A stretch of 64,000 nucleotides of DNA from Lachnospiraceae bacterium (GTDB lineage: Bacteria; Bacillota; Clostridia; Lachnospirales; Lachnospiraceae): NCBI GenBank assembly GCA_015057865.1, contig SVDH01000012.1:1-64000 (forward strand), given 5' to 3'. Below the pieces are notes generated by a model. It was not told the DNA's origin. It was given only the letters and a program-made list of their open reading frames with translations, and made no database searches. This document shows, piece after piece, positions 52,366 through 60,584 of the stretch; the first letter of the stretch is position 1, and the number at the start of each line of letters is the position of its first letter. Made by a program: the position numbers and the translations under genes.

Positions 52366-53508
52366 TTACAGAGCCATTCCGTTCTCAACAAATGTTCTCA
52401 TGTAATCGGAAACGGTTTCGATCGGGCTGCCCATGCTCCACTGATCCAGCTCTTCGCCGTGCGGCAGATACTCGTCTACGTTCTCAGCCGTGATGATGGT
52501 ATCCGGAGTGATTGTTGTATATGTGCCGTCATCATTCTGTACGATGCCCTTGGTATCAGGTGCTTCGCCGTTGATCATTGCATATGCCTGCTGTACTGCA
52601 TAGTAACCCTGCAGGATGGACCAGTCGTATGCGGAACCATAGATCTTGCCGTCTTTGATAGACTGCAGTGCGATCAGGTTGCCATCGATACCTGCTACAA
52701 CTACGCCGTCATCTCCGCCTACTGTGAAGCCGTTCTCTTCCAGAGCTGTTACAGCGCCAACTGCCATCAGGTCGTTGCAGCAAAGAACTGCGTCAACATC
52801 TTTTGTGGTCTGAAGGATATCAGACATTACCTGAACTGCTGTATCCTGGTCGTATTTACCGGTGTTCTCTGCTACCAGTGTAGCACCGCTCTCTTCGATT
52901 GCGCGCTTGAAGCCTGCTGTACGCTCGTTAGAGGATGTTGCTGCGTCTACACCACGAAGTACAACAACGTTTCCGCTTCCGCCGATCTGGTCGATGACGT
53001 TCTTAGCCAGGTTATAAGCCATTTCCTCATGGTCTACACCGATGAAGGTCGGAAGGTATTCTGCTACGTCTGCATCCCAAACATTTGTAATACCTGTATC
53101 AACTGTGATGAACGGAATGCCTGCATCGTGTGCTGCCTGAACTGCTGCGCTCACGCCGTCAGAATCATCTGCTGTCAGGATCAGTGCGTCAACGCCTGCG
53201 TTGATCATATCTTCACACTTGGTAACCTGCTGCTCAACTTCAGCCTCAGTATTTGTATTATCTACACGTACATTGATACCCAGATCTTTTCCTGCGAGAA
53301 CCGCGCCGTAGGAAATATCCTGGAAGTGTGCGTTGGACGCTGTCTTAACAACGATACCAACTTCAACATCTGATGACGGAGCTGCTGCTTCGCCGCCAGC
53401 GCTTCCTGCTGCCTGGCCGCCGTCATTGCTGCCGCCGCATGCTGCAAGTCCAACTGCCATAACTGCAATCAAACCAACTGCTGTGATTTTTGCCAATCTC
53501 TTTTTCAT
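52366..53508 (-). CDS. Sugar ABC transporter substrate-binding lipoprotein (RbsB-like)
   Basis: MKKRLAKITAVGLIAVMAVGLAACGGSNDGG; periplasmic-binding-protein I fold motifs (INAGVDALILTADDSDGV). Confidence 0.95.
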   Translation of the reverse strand: MKKRLAKITAVGLIAVMAVGLAACGGSNDGGQAAGSAGGEAAAPSSDVEVGIVVKTASNAHFQDISYGAVLAGKDLGINVRVDNTNTEAEVEQQVTKCEDMINAGVDALILTADDSDGVSAAVQAAHDAGIPFITVDTGITNVWDADVAEYLPTFIGVDHEEMAYNLAKNVIDQIGGSGNVVVLRGVDAATSSNERTAGFKRAIEESGATLVAENTGKYDQDTAVQVMSDILQTTKDVDAVLCCNDLMAVGAVTALEENGFTVGGDDGVVVAGIDGNLIALQSIKDGKIYGSAYDWSILQGYYAVQQAYAMINGEAPDTKGIVQNDDGTYTTITPDTIITAENVDEYLPHGEELDQWSMGSPIETVSDYMRTFVENGMAL

Positions 53509-53684
53509 TGTTCTCCTCCTCTTGCTTTCGCACCAGGTCTTTAATCAATACATTTCTTTTTGTTTGTATTACGTTGACCATCTCTTGACGTATACAACTA
53601 TATCACGTTTAAAAACCAATGGTTATTCATTCAGTAATTTCATTTATTCACAAACAAAATTAGTGTATTCAAATATTTGTATTC

Positions 53685-53729
53685 AAAAAATGCCAATTGT
53701 ATACTCATTGGTATACCGTTGGCATTTTT
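53685..53729 (-). terminator. Intrinsic terminator after flavodoxin gene
   Basis: aaaaaatgccaattgtatac-tcattg-gtataccgttggcattttt. Confidence 0.75.
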
Positions 53730-53756
53730 CGTATTTTTTGATTGGCTTTTTCTATC

Positions 53757-54179
53757 CTATGCCAGAGCTGCACCCAGAGCCTTGCAGGCTGCAAGATCAT
53801 CATCCTGTGGATACTCATTTGCCATCACACAGTCTGCTTTCAGCACAGCGCCTGCTGCTTTCGCGCGGGCTTCCCAGTCTCTCATCCATTCACCGTCGCC
53901 CCATCCATAGGAACCGAACAGCGCAATGTTCTTTCCGGAAAGGGAACCTTCCAGATCTGTAAACATCGGATCAAATTCTGATTCTTCCAGAACTTCCGCA
54001 CCCATTGCCGGGCAGCCGAATGCGACGCCGTCATAGTCTGCAAGCTGTTCCTTTGAAAAATCCGACGGTCCTAATACGTCTACTTCAGCACCTGCGTCCT
54101 TTGCGCCATCAGCAACAGCATCTGCCATCGCCTGTGTATTTCCTGTTCCACTCCAAAATACTACTGCTACTTTACTCAT
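53757..54179 (-). CDS. Flavodoxin
   Basis: MSKVAVVFWSGTGNTQAMADAVADGAKDAGAEVDVLG; IALFGSYGWGDGEWMRDWEARAKAAG. Confidence 0.95.
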   Translation of the reverse strand: MSKVAVVFWSGTGNTQAMADAVADGAKDAGAEVDVLGPSDFSKEQLADYDGVAFGCPAMGAEVLEESEFDPMFTDLEGSLSGKNIALFGSYGWGDGEWMRDWEARAKAAGAVLKADCVMANEYPQDDDLAACKALGAALA

Positions 54180-54198
54180 GGTTTTTGCTCCTTTCGTC

Positions 54199-54744
54199 TT
54201 ATCTAACCAGCTGTTCCAGTGAGTTTCCTTCTTTGTTCTTTCTGCAATAGGCATTGGTACATCTTTGATAATTCGCAAACATCCTCTTTGCTTTTGCCTC
54301 ATCTCCGTAAACCTTCCAGCAGCCACTGCACTTTACGCCTTCGACCGGACTGTTCATAAAGCCTTTCACATCCTCCGGCGGATAACCGAGGAAGAGTCCG
54401 ATCTCATGCGGGAATCCGTCACCGGAAGCCAGGCGCTTGACCAGGCGCACGATACAGCTCTGTACCTCTTCAGTAGGATATCCCTTTTCCAAAAGAATCT
54501 GTCTGGCATCCTCCCTGCTCAGATCAGCATTCAACATAGCCGGACGGTACAGATAGATCAACACCGTTTTCTCTGTCTGCTTTAAGATCAAAGCCCTTAA
54601 TCCTTTTGGCACAAGAATCTTGTTCAGTCGGCGGATCACATCGATATAATCCTCACCCGGTTCTCTTTGCACAGAAAACAGATTCCCTGTTTTGATTCCT
54701 GCAAGCGTCGGCGCGCAGTGACGGATGATATACTGTTCAGACAT
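54199..54744 (-). CDS. DUF3793-family protein
   Basis: MSEQYIIRHCAPTLAGIKTGNLFSV; HEIGLFLGYPPEDVKGFMN; VKCSGCWKVYGDEAKAKRMFANYQRCTNAYCRK. Confidence 0.8.
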   Translation of the reverse strand: MSEQYIIRHCAPTLAGIKTGNLFSVQREPGEDYIDVIRRLNKILVPKGLRALILKQTEKTVLIYLYRPAMLNADLSREDARQILLEKGYPTEEVQSCIVRLVKRLASGDGFPHEIGLFLGYPPEDVKGFMNSPVEGVKCSGCWKVYGDEAKAKRMFANYQRCTNAYCRKNKEGNSLEQLVR

Positions 54745-54765
54745 AGTTTGTCTCTCCTTATTATC

Positions 54766-54868
54766 GTTAGATACTGCTAACCTGTGCCCCAAACAAAACC
54801 GCCGGTCTTACGGCGGTATGTTGGTTAGCTATGTCTAACATGTTAGCATTGATCCATTTCTATGTCAA
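54766..54868 (-). promoter_or_regulatory. Promoter with multiple GTTAG/CTAAC palindromes (candidate metal-regulator operator)
   Basis: Minus TTGACA (54868-54863)-17 bp-TAACAT (54845-54840); GTTAG-N6-CTAAC at 54766-54781 and 54824-54839; CTAACATGTTAG at 54835-54846. Confidence 0.65.
54798..54817 (-). terminator. Hairpin/terminator in DUF3793-flavodoxin leader
   Basis: ACCGCCG-taagac-CGGCGGT followed by TTTGTTT on minus strand. Confidence 0.6.
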
Positions 54869-54875
54869 GATACCC

Positions 54876-55757
54876 TTATAAAATTCTTTCTCCCAATCCA
54901 CTCGCGTCATATCCTTCCACACTTTCCACTTCCTTGCGGAATTCATCAGACTGAATGATATAAAGCAGCTTACGGAATTCATCACGGTCAAGATCGTTCT
55001 CGCGAAATACAATATCGTAGCTTTCCTGTTTCAACGGGATGAAGTCAATCCCGTCTACCATGCGGCTGAATTTCTCTGTTCCGATCGCAACATCTGCATT
55101 CTGTCTGGCCACTGCTGTCGCAGCGATGAAATGGGAAGATGCCTCATCATTGTATCCGTAGATCTTCCGGGTATCGATTTCCATCTTTTTACACATCTCA
55201 TCGATGAAGATCCGGATGCCGCTGCCCTTATCGCGGTTGATGATCCGTACATCGTTCCTCGTCAGATCCGTAAAGTCTTTGATGTTTTTCGGATTGCCCT
55301 TCTGCACATAGAACCCCTGCCAGCGGCGATACAGATGATATACCGCAAGGCGCTCTCCCGGCAGCATCCGTGTCACATACGGCAGATTATAGGTGTCGCT
55401 TTCCGCGTCCCATAAATGGCAGGTCGCCACGCAGTTATCATTATGATACATCTCATACAATCCGCGATAGCTTCCCATCGGGGAACGGAATGCGGTCATT
55501 TTGGTATTCTCATCATCATTAAACAACGCACAAAGAGAATCGAGCAGCACATCTTGTCCGCAGATGATGATCTTATCCGGTACGTCTCCACTATTTGGAA
55601 CACCCATATAATCCATCAGGTCACGATGCGCGATCCGAAACTGCTTCCCCATTTTAGTGGCCCGAAGTTCGCCACGCTTGATCATCTCATATACTGTTGT
55701 TTTTTTGAGCTGCAGCATATCCGCAACTTCCTGTGGTGACAAGAATTTTTCTTCCAT
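54876..55757 (-). CDS. Excisionase-type HTH regulator with PBP-like domain
   Basis: FLSPQEVADMLQLKKTTVYEMIKRGELRATKMGKQFRIAHRDLMDYM; PBP_like: VRIINRDKGSGIRIFIDEMCKKM. Confidence 0.85.
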   Translation of the reverse strand: MEEKFLSPQEVADMLQLKKTTVYEMIKRGELRATKMGKQFRIAHRDLMDYMGVPNSGDVPDKIIICGQDVLLDSLCALFNDDENTKMTAFRSPMGSYRGLYEMYHNDNCVATCHLWDAESDTYNLPYVTRMLPGERLAVYHLYRRWQGFYVQKGNPKNIKDFTDLTRNDVRIINRDKGSGIRIFIDEMCKKMEIDTRKIYGYNDEASSHFIAATAVARQNADVAIGTEKFSRMVDGIDFIPLKQESYDIVFRENDLDRDEFRKLLYIIQSDEFRKEVESVEGYDASGLGERIL

Positions 55758-55785
55758 TTTAACAACCCCTTAATTATGTGAAACG

Positions 55786-56466
55786 CTATTCTTCAAACAT
55801 ATCGATGGTTCTGTGAAGCAAAGCGACCGTACTTTCCACCGGATATCCGAACAGCAGACCGACCGTTGCAAGCTCCTCATTGCCCAGGCAATTGTGTATC
55901 TCGATCGGGCATTCTTTTGCATTGCCAAACCAGTTCAATTCTTTTGCAAAATATTCCTGCATCTTCTCTTTATCAAGTTCGATGCCGCTTTCCCGGTACA
56001 CAGAGAGGATCTCATCCAGATCAAAATAGTCCGCCAGCGTCCCCTTCCTGCTGATGTAAAGCATGTACTGATACTCTTCGATGTTAAACGGGAAGCAATA
56101 ATAGCCTTCTGTCGTATCTGCAATGATCTTCATATATTCTTCTGCCGTATCAGGATAGATCGTTGCCGCAATCTTTTTCCCTTCCTGTACAGAATAATTC
56201 ATATAGGAAACCACCGGGATAGGCCCATAATTATTACTGCAGCAGATCAGATTGTACCAGCTGAGATACGGACTCTGATACCTTTCTGCGCAAAGCGGAT
56301 AATGAAACCGCTTGCAGGGTACTTCTTCTGCTCCCGGCACCTGAAACTGATAGGTCAGTGTGACGATGACTTCATCATCCTTAATTTCCCTATATAGAGA
56401 AAAAACGATATCACATTCTCCTATATCATATTTTTGTTGCAAAAGCAACATATTGTCATTTCCCAT
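55786..56466 (-). CDS. Hypothetical protein with DUF3793-like C-terminal motif
   Basis: MGNDNMLLLQQKYDIGECDIVFSLYREIKDDEV...; C-terminal LATVGLLFGYPVESTVALL resembles EIGLFLGYPPEDV of the neighbouring gene. Confidence 0.6.
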   Translation of the reverse strand: MGNDNMLLLQQKYDIGECDIVFSLYREIKDDEVIVTLTYQFQVPGAEEVPCKRFHYPLCAERYQSPYLSWYNLICCSNNYGPIPVVSYMNYSVQEGKKIAATIYPDTAEEYMKIIADTTEGYYCFPFNIEEYQYMLYISRKGTLADYFDLDEILSVYRESGIELDKEKMQEYFAKELNWFGNAKECPIEIHNCLGNEELATVGLLFGYPVESTVALLHRTIDMFEE

Positions 56467-56487
56467 GGTTACACCTTTCCAAATCAG

Positions 56488-56530
56488 AAAAGAGGCAGCA
56501 GGCACTGCACATGTACCCGTTGCCTCTTTT
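56488..56530. terminator. Intrinsic terminator between GntR and hypothetical gene
   Basis: AAAAGAGGCA ... TGCCTCTTTT inverted repeat with flanking A/T run. Confidence 0.7.
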
Positions 56531-56570
56531 TATAAAGCGTTTCAGGCTTCGCGCCTTTCTTTAGATAGGA

Positions 56571-57257
56571 TTACAGATTATAACGTCCGATCACAAGTTT
56601 TTCAATATAGTACTGTTTGATGTACTGCTCATGCTCTCTAAGTGCTGCGATCGCAGCATCCAGATCACGCGACTTGATCGCTTCTAACATCTTCACATGC
56701 TGTGCATCACTCTTTTGGCTGTGCTCCTGATCTCCGAATGATGTAACATCAAAACGGCGCTTCTGATTGACCAGCATTTCAAAGATGTGAGTCAGGCGCT
56801 TATTATTTACGCGGCGGATGATGTATTCATGAAAACGGATATCCCACTCCATTCGCTCTTCGTAGCTCTTCTCTTCCGACAGATCCAGTGTTTCCTGAAT
56901 GATACGGTCAAGCTCCTGATCGGCAATATCGCCGTAGTTTTTGAGCGATACCTGCAGTGCGTATACCTGAAGAACCTCCAGAAGATCATAAACCTCTAAA
57001 ATATCCTCCAGTGTATATTCCGGAACGATGATTCCCTTTCCCGGTTCTCCCGAAAGAAGACCATCCTTTACAAGCTGGCGCAGCGCATAGCGGACCGGTG
57101 AACGGCTGACGCCATATCGTTCTGTCAGCTTTCGCTCTACCAGAACGGTTCCAGGCGGGAACTCGTTTTTTAAAATATCGTTCTTGATCTGCTCATAGAG
57201 CATCTCTTCTTTTGTCGTCTGAAGATTCTCTCCCAATGTAGTGCCGCGGTTACTCAT
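56571..57257 (-). CDS. GntR-family regulator (FCD domain)
   Basis: LYEQIKNDILKNEFPPGTVLVERKLTERYGVSRSPVRYALRQLVKDGLL. Confidence 0.93.
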   Translation of the reverse strand: MSNRGTTLGENLQTTKEEMLYEQIKNDILKNEFPPGTVLVERKLTERYGVSRSPVRYALRQLVKDGLLSGEPGKGIIVPEYTLEDILEVYDLLEVLQVYALQVSLKNYGDIADQELDRIIQETLDLSEEKSYEERMEWDIRFHEYIIRRVNNKRLTHIFEMLVNQKRRFDVTSFGDQEHSQKSDAQHVKMLEAIKSRDLDAAIAALREHEQYIKQYYIEKLVIGRYNL

Positions 57258-57306
57258 CTCATTCTCCCGTGATTATAATCCATTTCACAAAAACCGTTGC
57301 CATGCC

Positions 57307-57873
57307 TTAGTTCTCTGACGCCAGTTTACGTCCAACTTCATACGCTTCCCGTTTCAGTTCTTCGTTGTGCTCTGCTGTCTCCGGATTGTTCGCATTCATG
57401 CAGACCAGACGATGTACTTCTTCTAATCCAAAGCTCGGGAACAGTGTGCCTGCCAGGAAATCAAAATAGGAATCGTGCATGTGCGGATCATCCATTTCCT
57501 GCGTGTAGACTGTCACGATCTTCTTTGCCCCGTAACGCGGCGCTCCTTCATTCCCCATCAGCGGGAAGAAGCGATCATACATGTTCTTTACCATACCATT
57601 GATCTGCATAAAATAGATCGGAGATGCAACAACGATCGCATCTGCGTCTTTCACATCTTCAAGTGCCTTGGTCAGCTCATCTGTGATGGAACATTTTCCG
57701 TCATTGATCCGGCAGCCGAAGCATCCCATGCAGGCTGATGCACGCATTTTAAACAGCGTATACCTTTTCACTTCCGCATAGTGCTCCTTTGCACCTCTCT
57801 CGATCATATTTAAAATGGTAGAATTATTTCCATCAAATCTCGGACTTCCGTTAAACATTACAATCTTTTTCAT
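57307..57873 (-). CDS. Flavodoxin-fold NAD(P)H-dependent oxidoreductase
   Basis: MKKIVMFNGSPRFDGNNSTILNMI; SACMGCFGCRINDGKCSITDEL; VASPIYFMQINGMVKNMYDR. Confidence 0.9.
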   Translation of the reverse strand: MKKIVMFNGSPRFDGNNSTILNMIERGAKEHYAEVKRYTLFKMRASACMGCFGCRINDGKCSITDELTKALEDVKDADAIVVASPIYFMQINGMVKNMYDRFFPLMGNEGAPRYGAKKIVTVYTQEMDDPHMHDSYFDFLAGTLFPSFGLEEVHRLVCMNANNPETAEHNEELKREAYEVGRKLASEN

Positions 57874-58066
57874 ATTGTCTCTCCTCTTCATGAACCACTA
57901 CTTGTTCTTTTGAACCATATTCATTGTATTACTTATTGGGATACCACAGTTATTCCAATTTGTCCAGTACTTATGCAGAACTGACAAATGAGTATTCCGA
58001 AGAGCTGTGATAGCCACATGCTTTTCACTGTAATACGGATACCACAGCAAATTTCTGACTTTGATA

Positions 58067-58096
58067 TTGTATTGAGTACATACAATCCTGTACAAT
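58067..58096 (+). promoter_or_regulatory. Putative promoter of degV-family gene
   Basis: TTGTAT-18 bp-TACAAT. Confidence 0.45.
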
Positions 58097-58160
58097 GATA
58101 AGGAAATCTATGTTAAACAACATGATTGTATCTCGACTGTCAGCATGAAAGGATATACTT

Positions 58161-59039
58161 ATGAGAGAGATTCTAATCAGTACAGAAAGCGGCTCCGACC
58201 TTCCGCCGGAGCTGATCAAACGCCACGATTTCCATGTTGTCCCGATGCATGTGATCATTGAGGACACGGACTATGCCGACGGAACCATTCCTGTCGATAT
58301 GGTTTTTGAACATTTTGAACGCACCGGAAAGGTCCCTTCCACTTCTGCTGTCAACGTGGCAGAATACCAGGAATTCTGGTCAAAGCTCCAGAAAGAGCAT
58401 CCGGATTGTGTGATCATGCACTTTACCTACAGCAGTCTGGCATCCTCAACGCATCAGGCTGCCATGATCGCCGTAAGGGATTTTAAAGACATCTATATCA
58501 TTGATACCAGGCAGGTATCAGGCGGCTGCACCGCGCATATGGTCGCCTCCTGGAAACGGATACAGGAAGTAAAATCTGCTGTCACTGACTATCAGGCTCT
58601 TGCAGATGAGCTGCAGGCTCTTGCAGATGAGCTGCAGGCTCTTGCAGACAAGGCCGTATGTCATTTTGTTCCCAATAAGCTGGATTACTTAAAAGCCGGA
58701 GGCCGGGTTTCTAATGCAGAATATCTCGGCGCTACACTTTTGAGTTTAAAACCGCTGATCGAAATGGTCGACGGCAAGCTGATCGCCACAAAAAAATACC
58801 ACGGTCCAATGAAGCGCTGGGTCGATAAGTTTATGGACGATTTCACGCAAAAATATAACCTTCGGAAAGACTGCCTCTACCTGATGTACGGCAAAGGTCT
58901 TTCAGAAGAGGTATTAAAACGGATGGCTGAAAACGCCAAACGCCTCGGCTTTGAAAGCTATGAATATGTTATGACCGGTTGTGTCATTTCCTGTCATGGC
59001 GGGAAAGGTGCAATTGGACTGGCGGGGATGCTGGAATAA
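58161..59039 (+). CDS. DegV family protein
   Basis: MREILISTESGSDLPPELIKRHDFHVVPMHVIIEDTDYADG; VIMHFTYSSLASSTHQAA; IIDTRQVSGG. Confidence 0.93.
   Translation: MREILISTESGSDLPPELIKRHDFHVVPMHVIIEDTDYADGTIPVDMVFEHFERTGKVPSTSAVNVAEYQEFWSKLQKEHPDCVIMHFTYSSLASSTHQAAMIAVRDFKDIYIIDTRQVSGGCTAHMVASWKRIQEVKSAVTDYQALADELQALADELQALADKAVCHFVPNKLDYLKAGGRVSNAEYLGATLLSLKPLIEMVDGKLIATKKYHGPMKRWVDKFMDDFTQKYNLRKDCLYLMYGKGLSEEVLKRMAENAKRLGFESYEYVMTGCVISCHGGKGAIGLAGMLE
58593..58649 (+). repeat. In-frame 21-bp tandem repeat (QALADEL x2 plus partial third)
   Basis: caggctcttgcagatgagctg at 58593-58613 and 58614-58634, partial copy 58635-58649. Confidence 0.95.
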
Positions 59040-59069
59040 AGCTGTTCCGACACATATGAAAAGAAACAA

Positions 59070-59912
59070 ATGACAAATCAAACAGATGCTACGGGTTTAC
59101 AATTACAGTTAACAACAAGGGTGATCAAATGGATTGCCCTTTTTTCGATGCTTTGTGATCATTTTGCCAAAGTCTTTCTGATCGGTCTGATCAATCACCC
59201 CTGGCCAAATGCTTCCACAACCGCATTCTTTCATTCAGAGCAGATCATCCGACTCTATGAAGTCCTTCCACATTTCGGGAGACTGGCTTTTCCTCTATTT
59301 GTTTTTCTTTTAGTAGAAGGTTTTTATCTGACAAATAACCGCTGGAAGTACCTGCGGCGTATCTTTATTTTTGCTCTGATCTCCGAGATTCCTTTTGACC
59401 TGGGCTTCCGTTATAAAAACCTGGCCCCGGCCACAGGAAAGCTCATTGAGTTCAGCTATCAGAATGTCCTGTTTACCCTTGCCATCGGTCTGTTTGCCAT
59501 GATCCTGATTGAGATGATCCTGACAAAGTTCGGTACCACGTCACCTGTTTCGATCCTCATCGTCTTTATCGCGATCGGCTGTGTCTGGCTTGGGAACCGG
59601 CTCGATGTCGATTACCATGCATATGGCGTTGCGGCGATTCTGATCGCCTATGCGATCCGGAAAGTCGGCAGTATCCGGTCAGGCGGCAAATCCGTTTCCC
59701 CGCTTCCCCTTCCATGGCGGACAGCGGAAATGCTCCTTCTGATCATCCCGCTGATCCTCATGAACACATCCGAGGCCTGGGCGCTGATCGATGTAGGGCT
59801 GATCGCGCTTTATTCCGGCAAACGCGGCGGACGGATGAATAAATGGTTCTTTTATGCGTTCTATCCCGCACACCTTTTCATCCTTGCCCTGCTTCGGATC
59901 ATTCTGACTTGA
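59070..59912 (+). CDS. TraX family membrane protein
   Basis: RVIKWIALFSMLCDHFAKVFL; GRLAFPLFVFLLVEGFYLTNNRWKYLRRIFIFALISEIPFDL; FYAFYPAHLFILALLR. Confidence 0.88.
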   Translation: MTNQTDATGLQLQLTTRVIKWIALFSMLCDHFAKVFLIGLINHPWPNASTTAFFHSEQIIRLYEVLPHFGRLAFPLFVFLLVEGFYLTNNRWKYLRRIFIFALISEIPFDLGFRYKNLAPATGKLIEFSYQNVLFTLAIGLFAMILIEMILTKFGTTSPVSILIVFIAIGCVWLGNRLDVDYHAYGVAAILIAYAIRKVGSIRSGGKSVSPLPLPWRTAEMLLLIIPLILMNTSEAWALIDVGLIALYSGKRGGRMNKWFFYAFYPAHLFILALLRIILT

Positions 59913-60573
59913 TCCGGCCGGCTGACATTTCTATGATCTGATCCGCATAGTCTCTGGCTGCATTTTCATGCGTGACCAAAAGTACGGCTGCACCTTCTTT
60001 TGCGATGTCCTTTAAGATCTGCAAAACCGTTTCCGTGTTTTCATCATCCAGGTCTCCGGTCGGTTCATCCGCAAAGATCACTTCAGGCTTCCGGATCAGC
60101 GCTCTGGCGATCGACATACGGCGCATCTCACCGCCGGAAAGCTCTGCCGGCATGCAATCTGCGATCTGCGTGATGTCCATCCTTTCCATCAGTTCGTGGG
60201 CAAATGCAAGTCCTTCTGCCGGATCCCCGTACAAAGAATAAGGCAGCAATATGTTTTCCGTCACATTCAGACTCATGATCGCGCTCTGGCCCTGCGGCAC
60301 AAATCCGAAGTGCTGATTCCGAAGACGCGAAAGTGCCTCATCATCCAGCTGATACAGATCCTGTTCTCCAAAAAGCACCCTGCCTCTGGTCGGTGCAAGC
60401 AGTCCCGAGAGCATATTGACAAGCGTGCTCTTGCCGCTCCCGGACCGCCCGGTCAGCATCGTCAGCTTTCCCGGTTCCAGTGTAAAATCCGTCTCATACA
60501 CTGCGGTAAAAACATTCGAGTCTTTCGTTTTTCTCAAAAAATCTTTTTGTATCTTTTCTGCTCTTAATACCAT
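59899..60573 (-). CDS. ABC transporter ATP-binding protein (LolD/MacB-like)
   Basis: MVLRAEKIQKDFL; GRSGSGKSTLVNMLSGL; SGGEMRRMSIARALIRKPEVIFADEPTGDLDD. Confidence 0.93.
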   Translation of the reverse strand: MVLRAEKIQKDFLRKTKDSNVFTAVYETDFTLEPGKLTMLTGRSGSGKSTLVNMLSGLLAPTRGRVLFGEQDLYQLDDEALSRLRNQHFGFVPQGQSAIMSLNVTENILLPYSLYGDPAEGLAFAHELMERMDITQIADCMPAELSGGEMRRMSIARALIRKPEVIFADEPTGDLDDENTETVLQILKDIAKEGAAVLLVTHENAARDYADQIIEMSAGRIKSE

Positions 60574-60584
60574 ACTGTCACCTA

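Noticed and set aside
53708-53718. GGTATACC palindrome as a GntR operator
   Set aside because: It lies inside the stem of the flavodoxin-gene terminator, which explains it.
58593-58649. Short tandem repeat as a CRISPR-like array
   Set aside because: Units are contiguous without spacers and keep the reading frame of a DegV-family gene.
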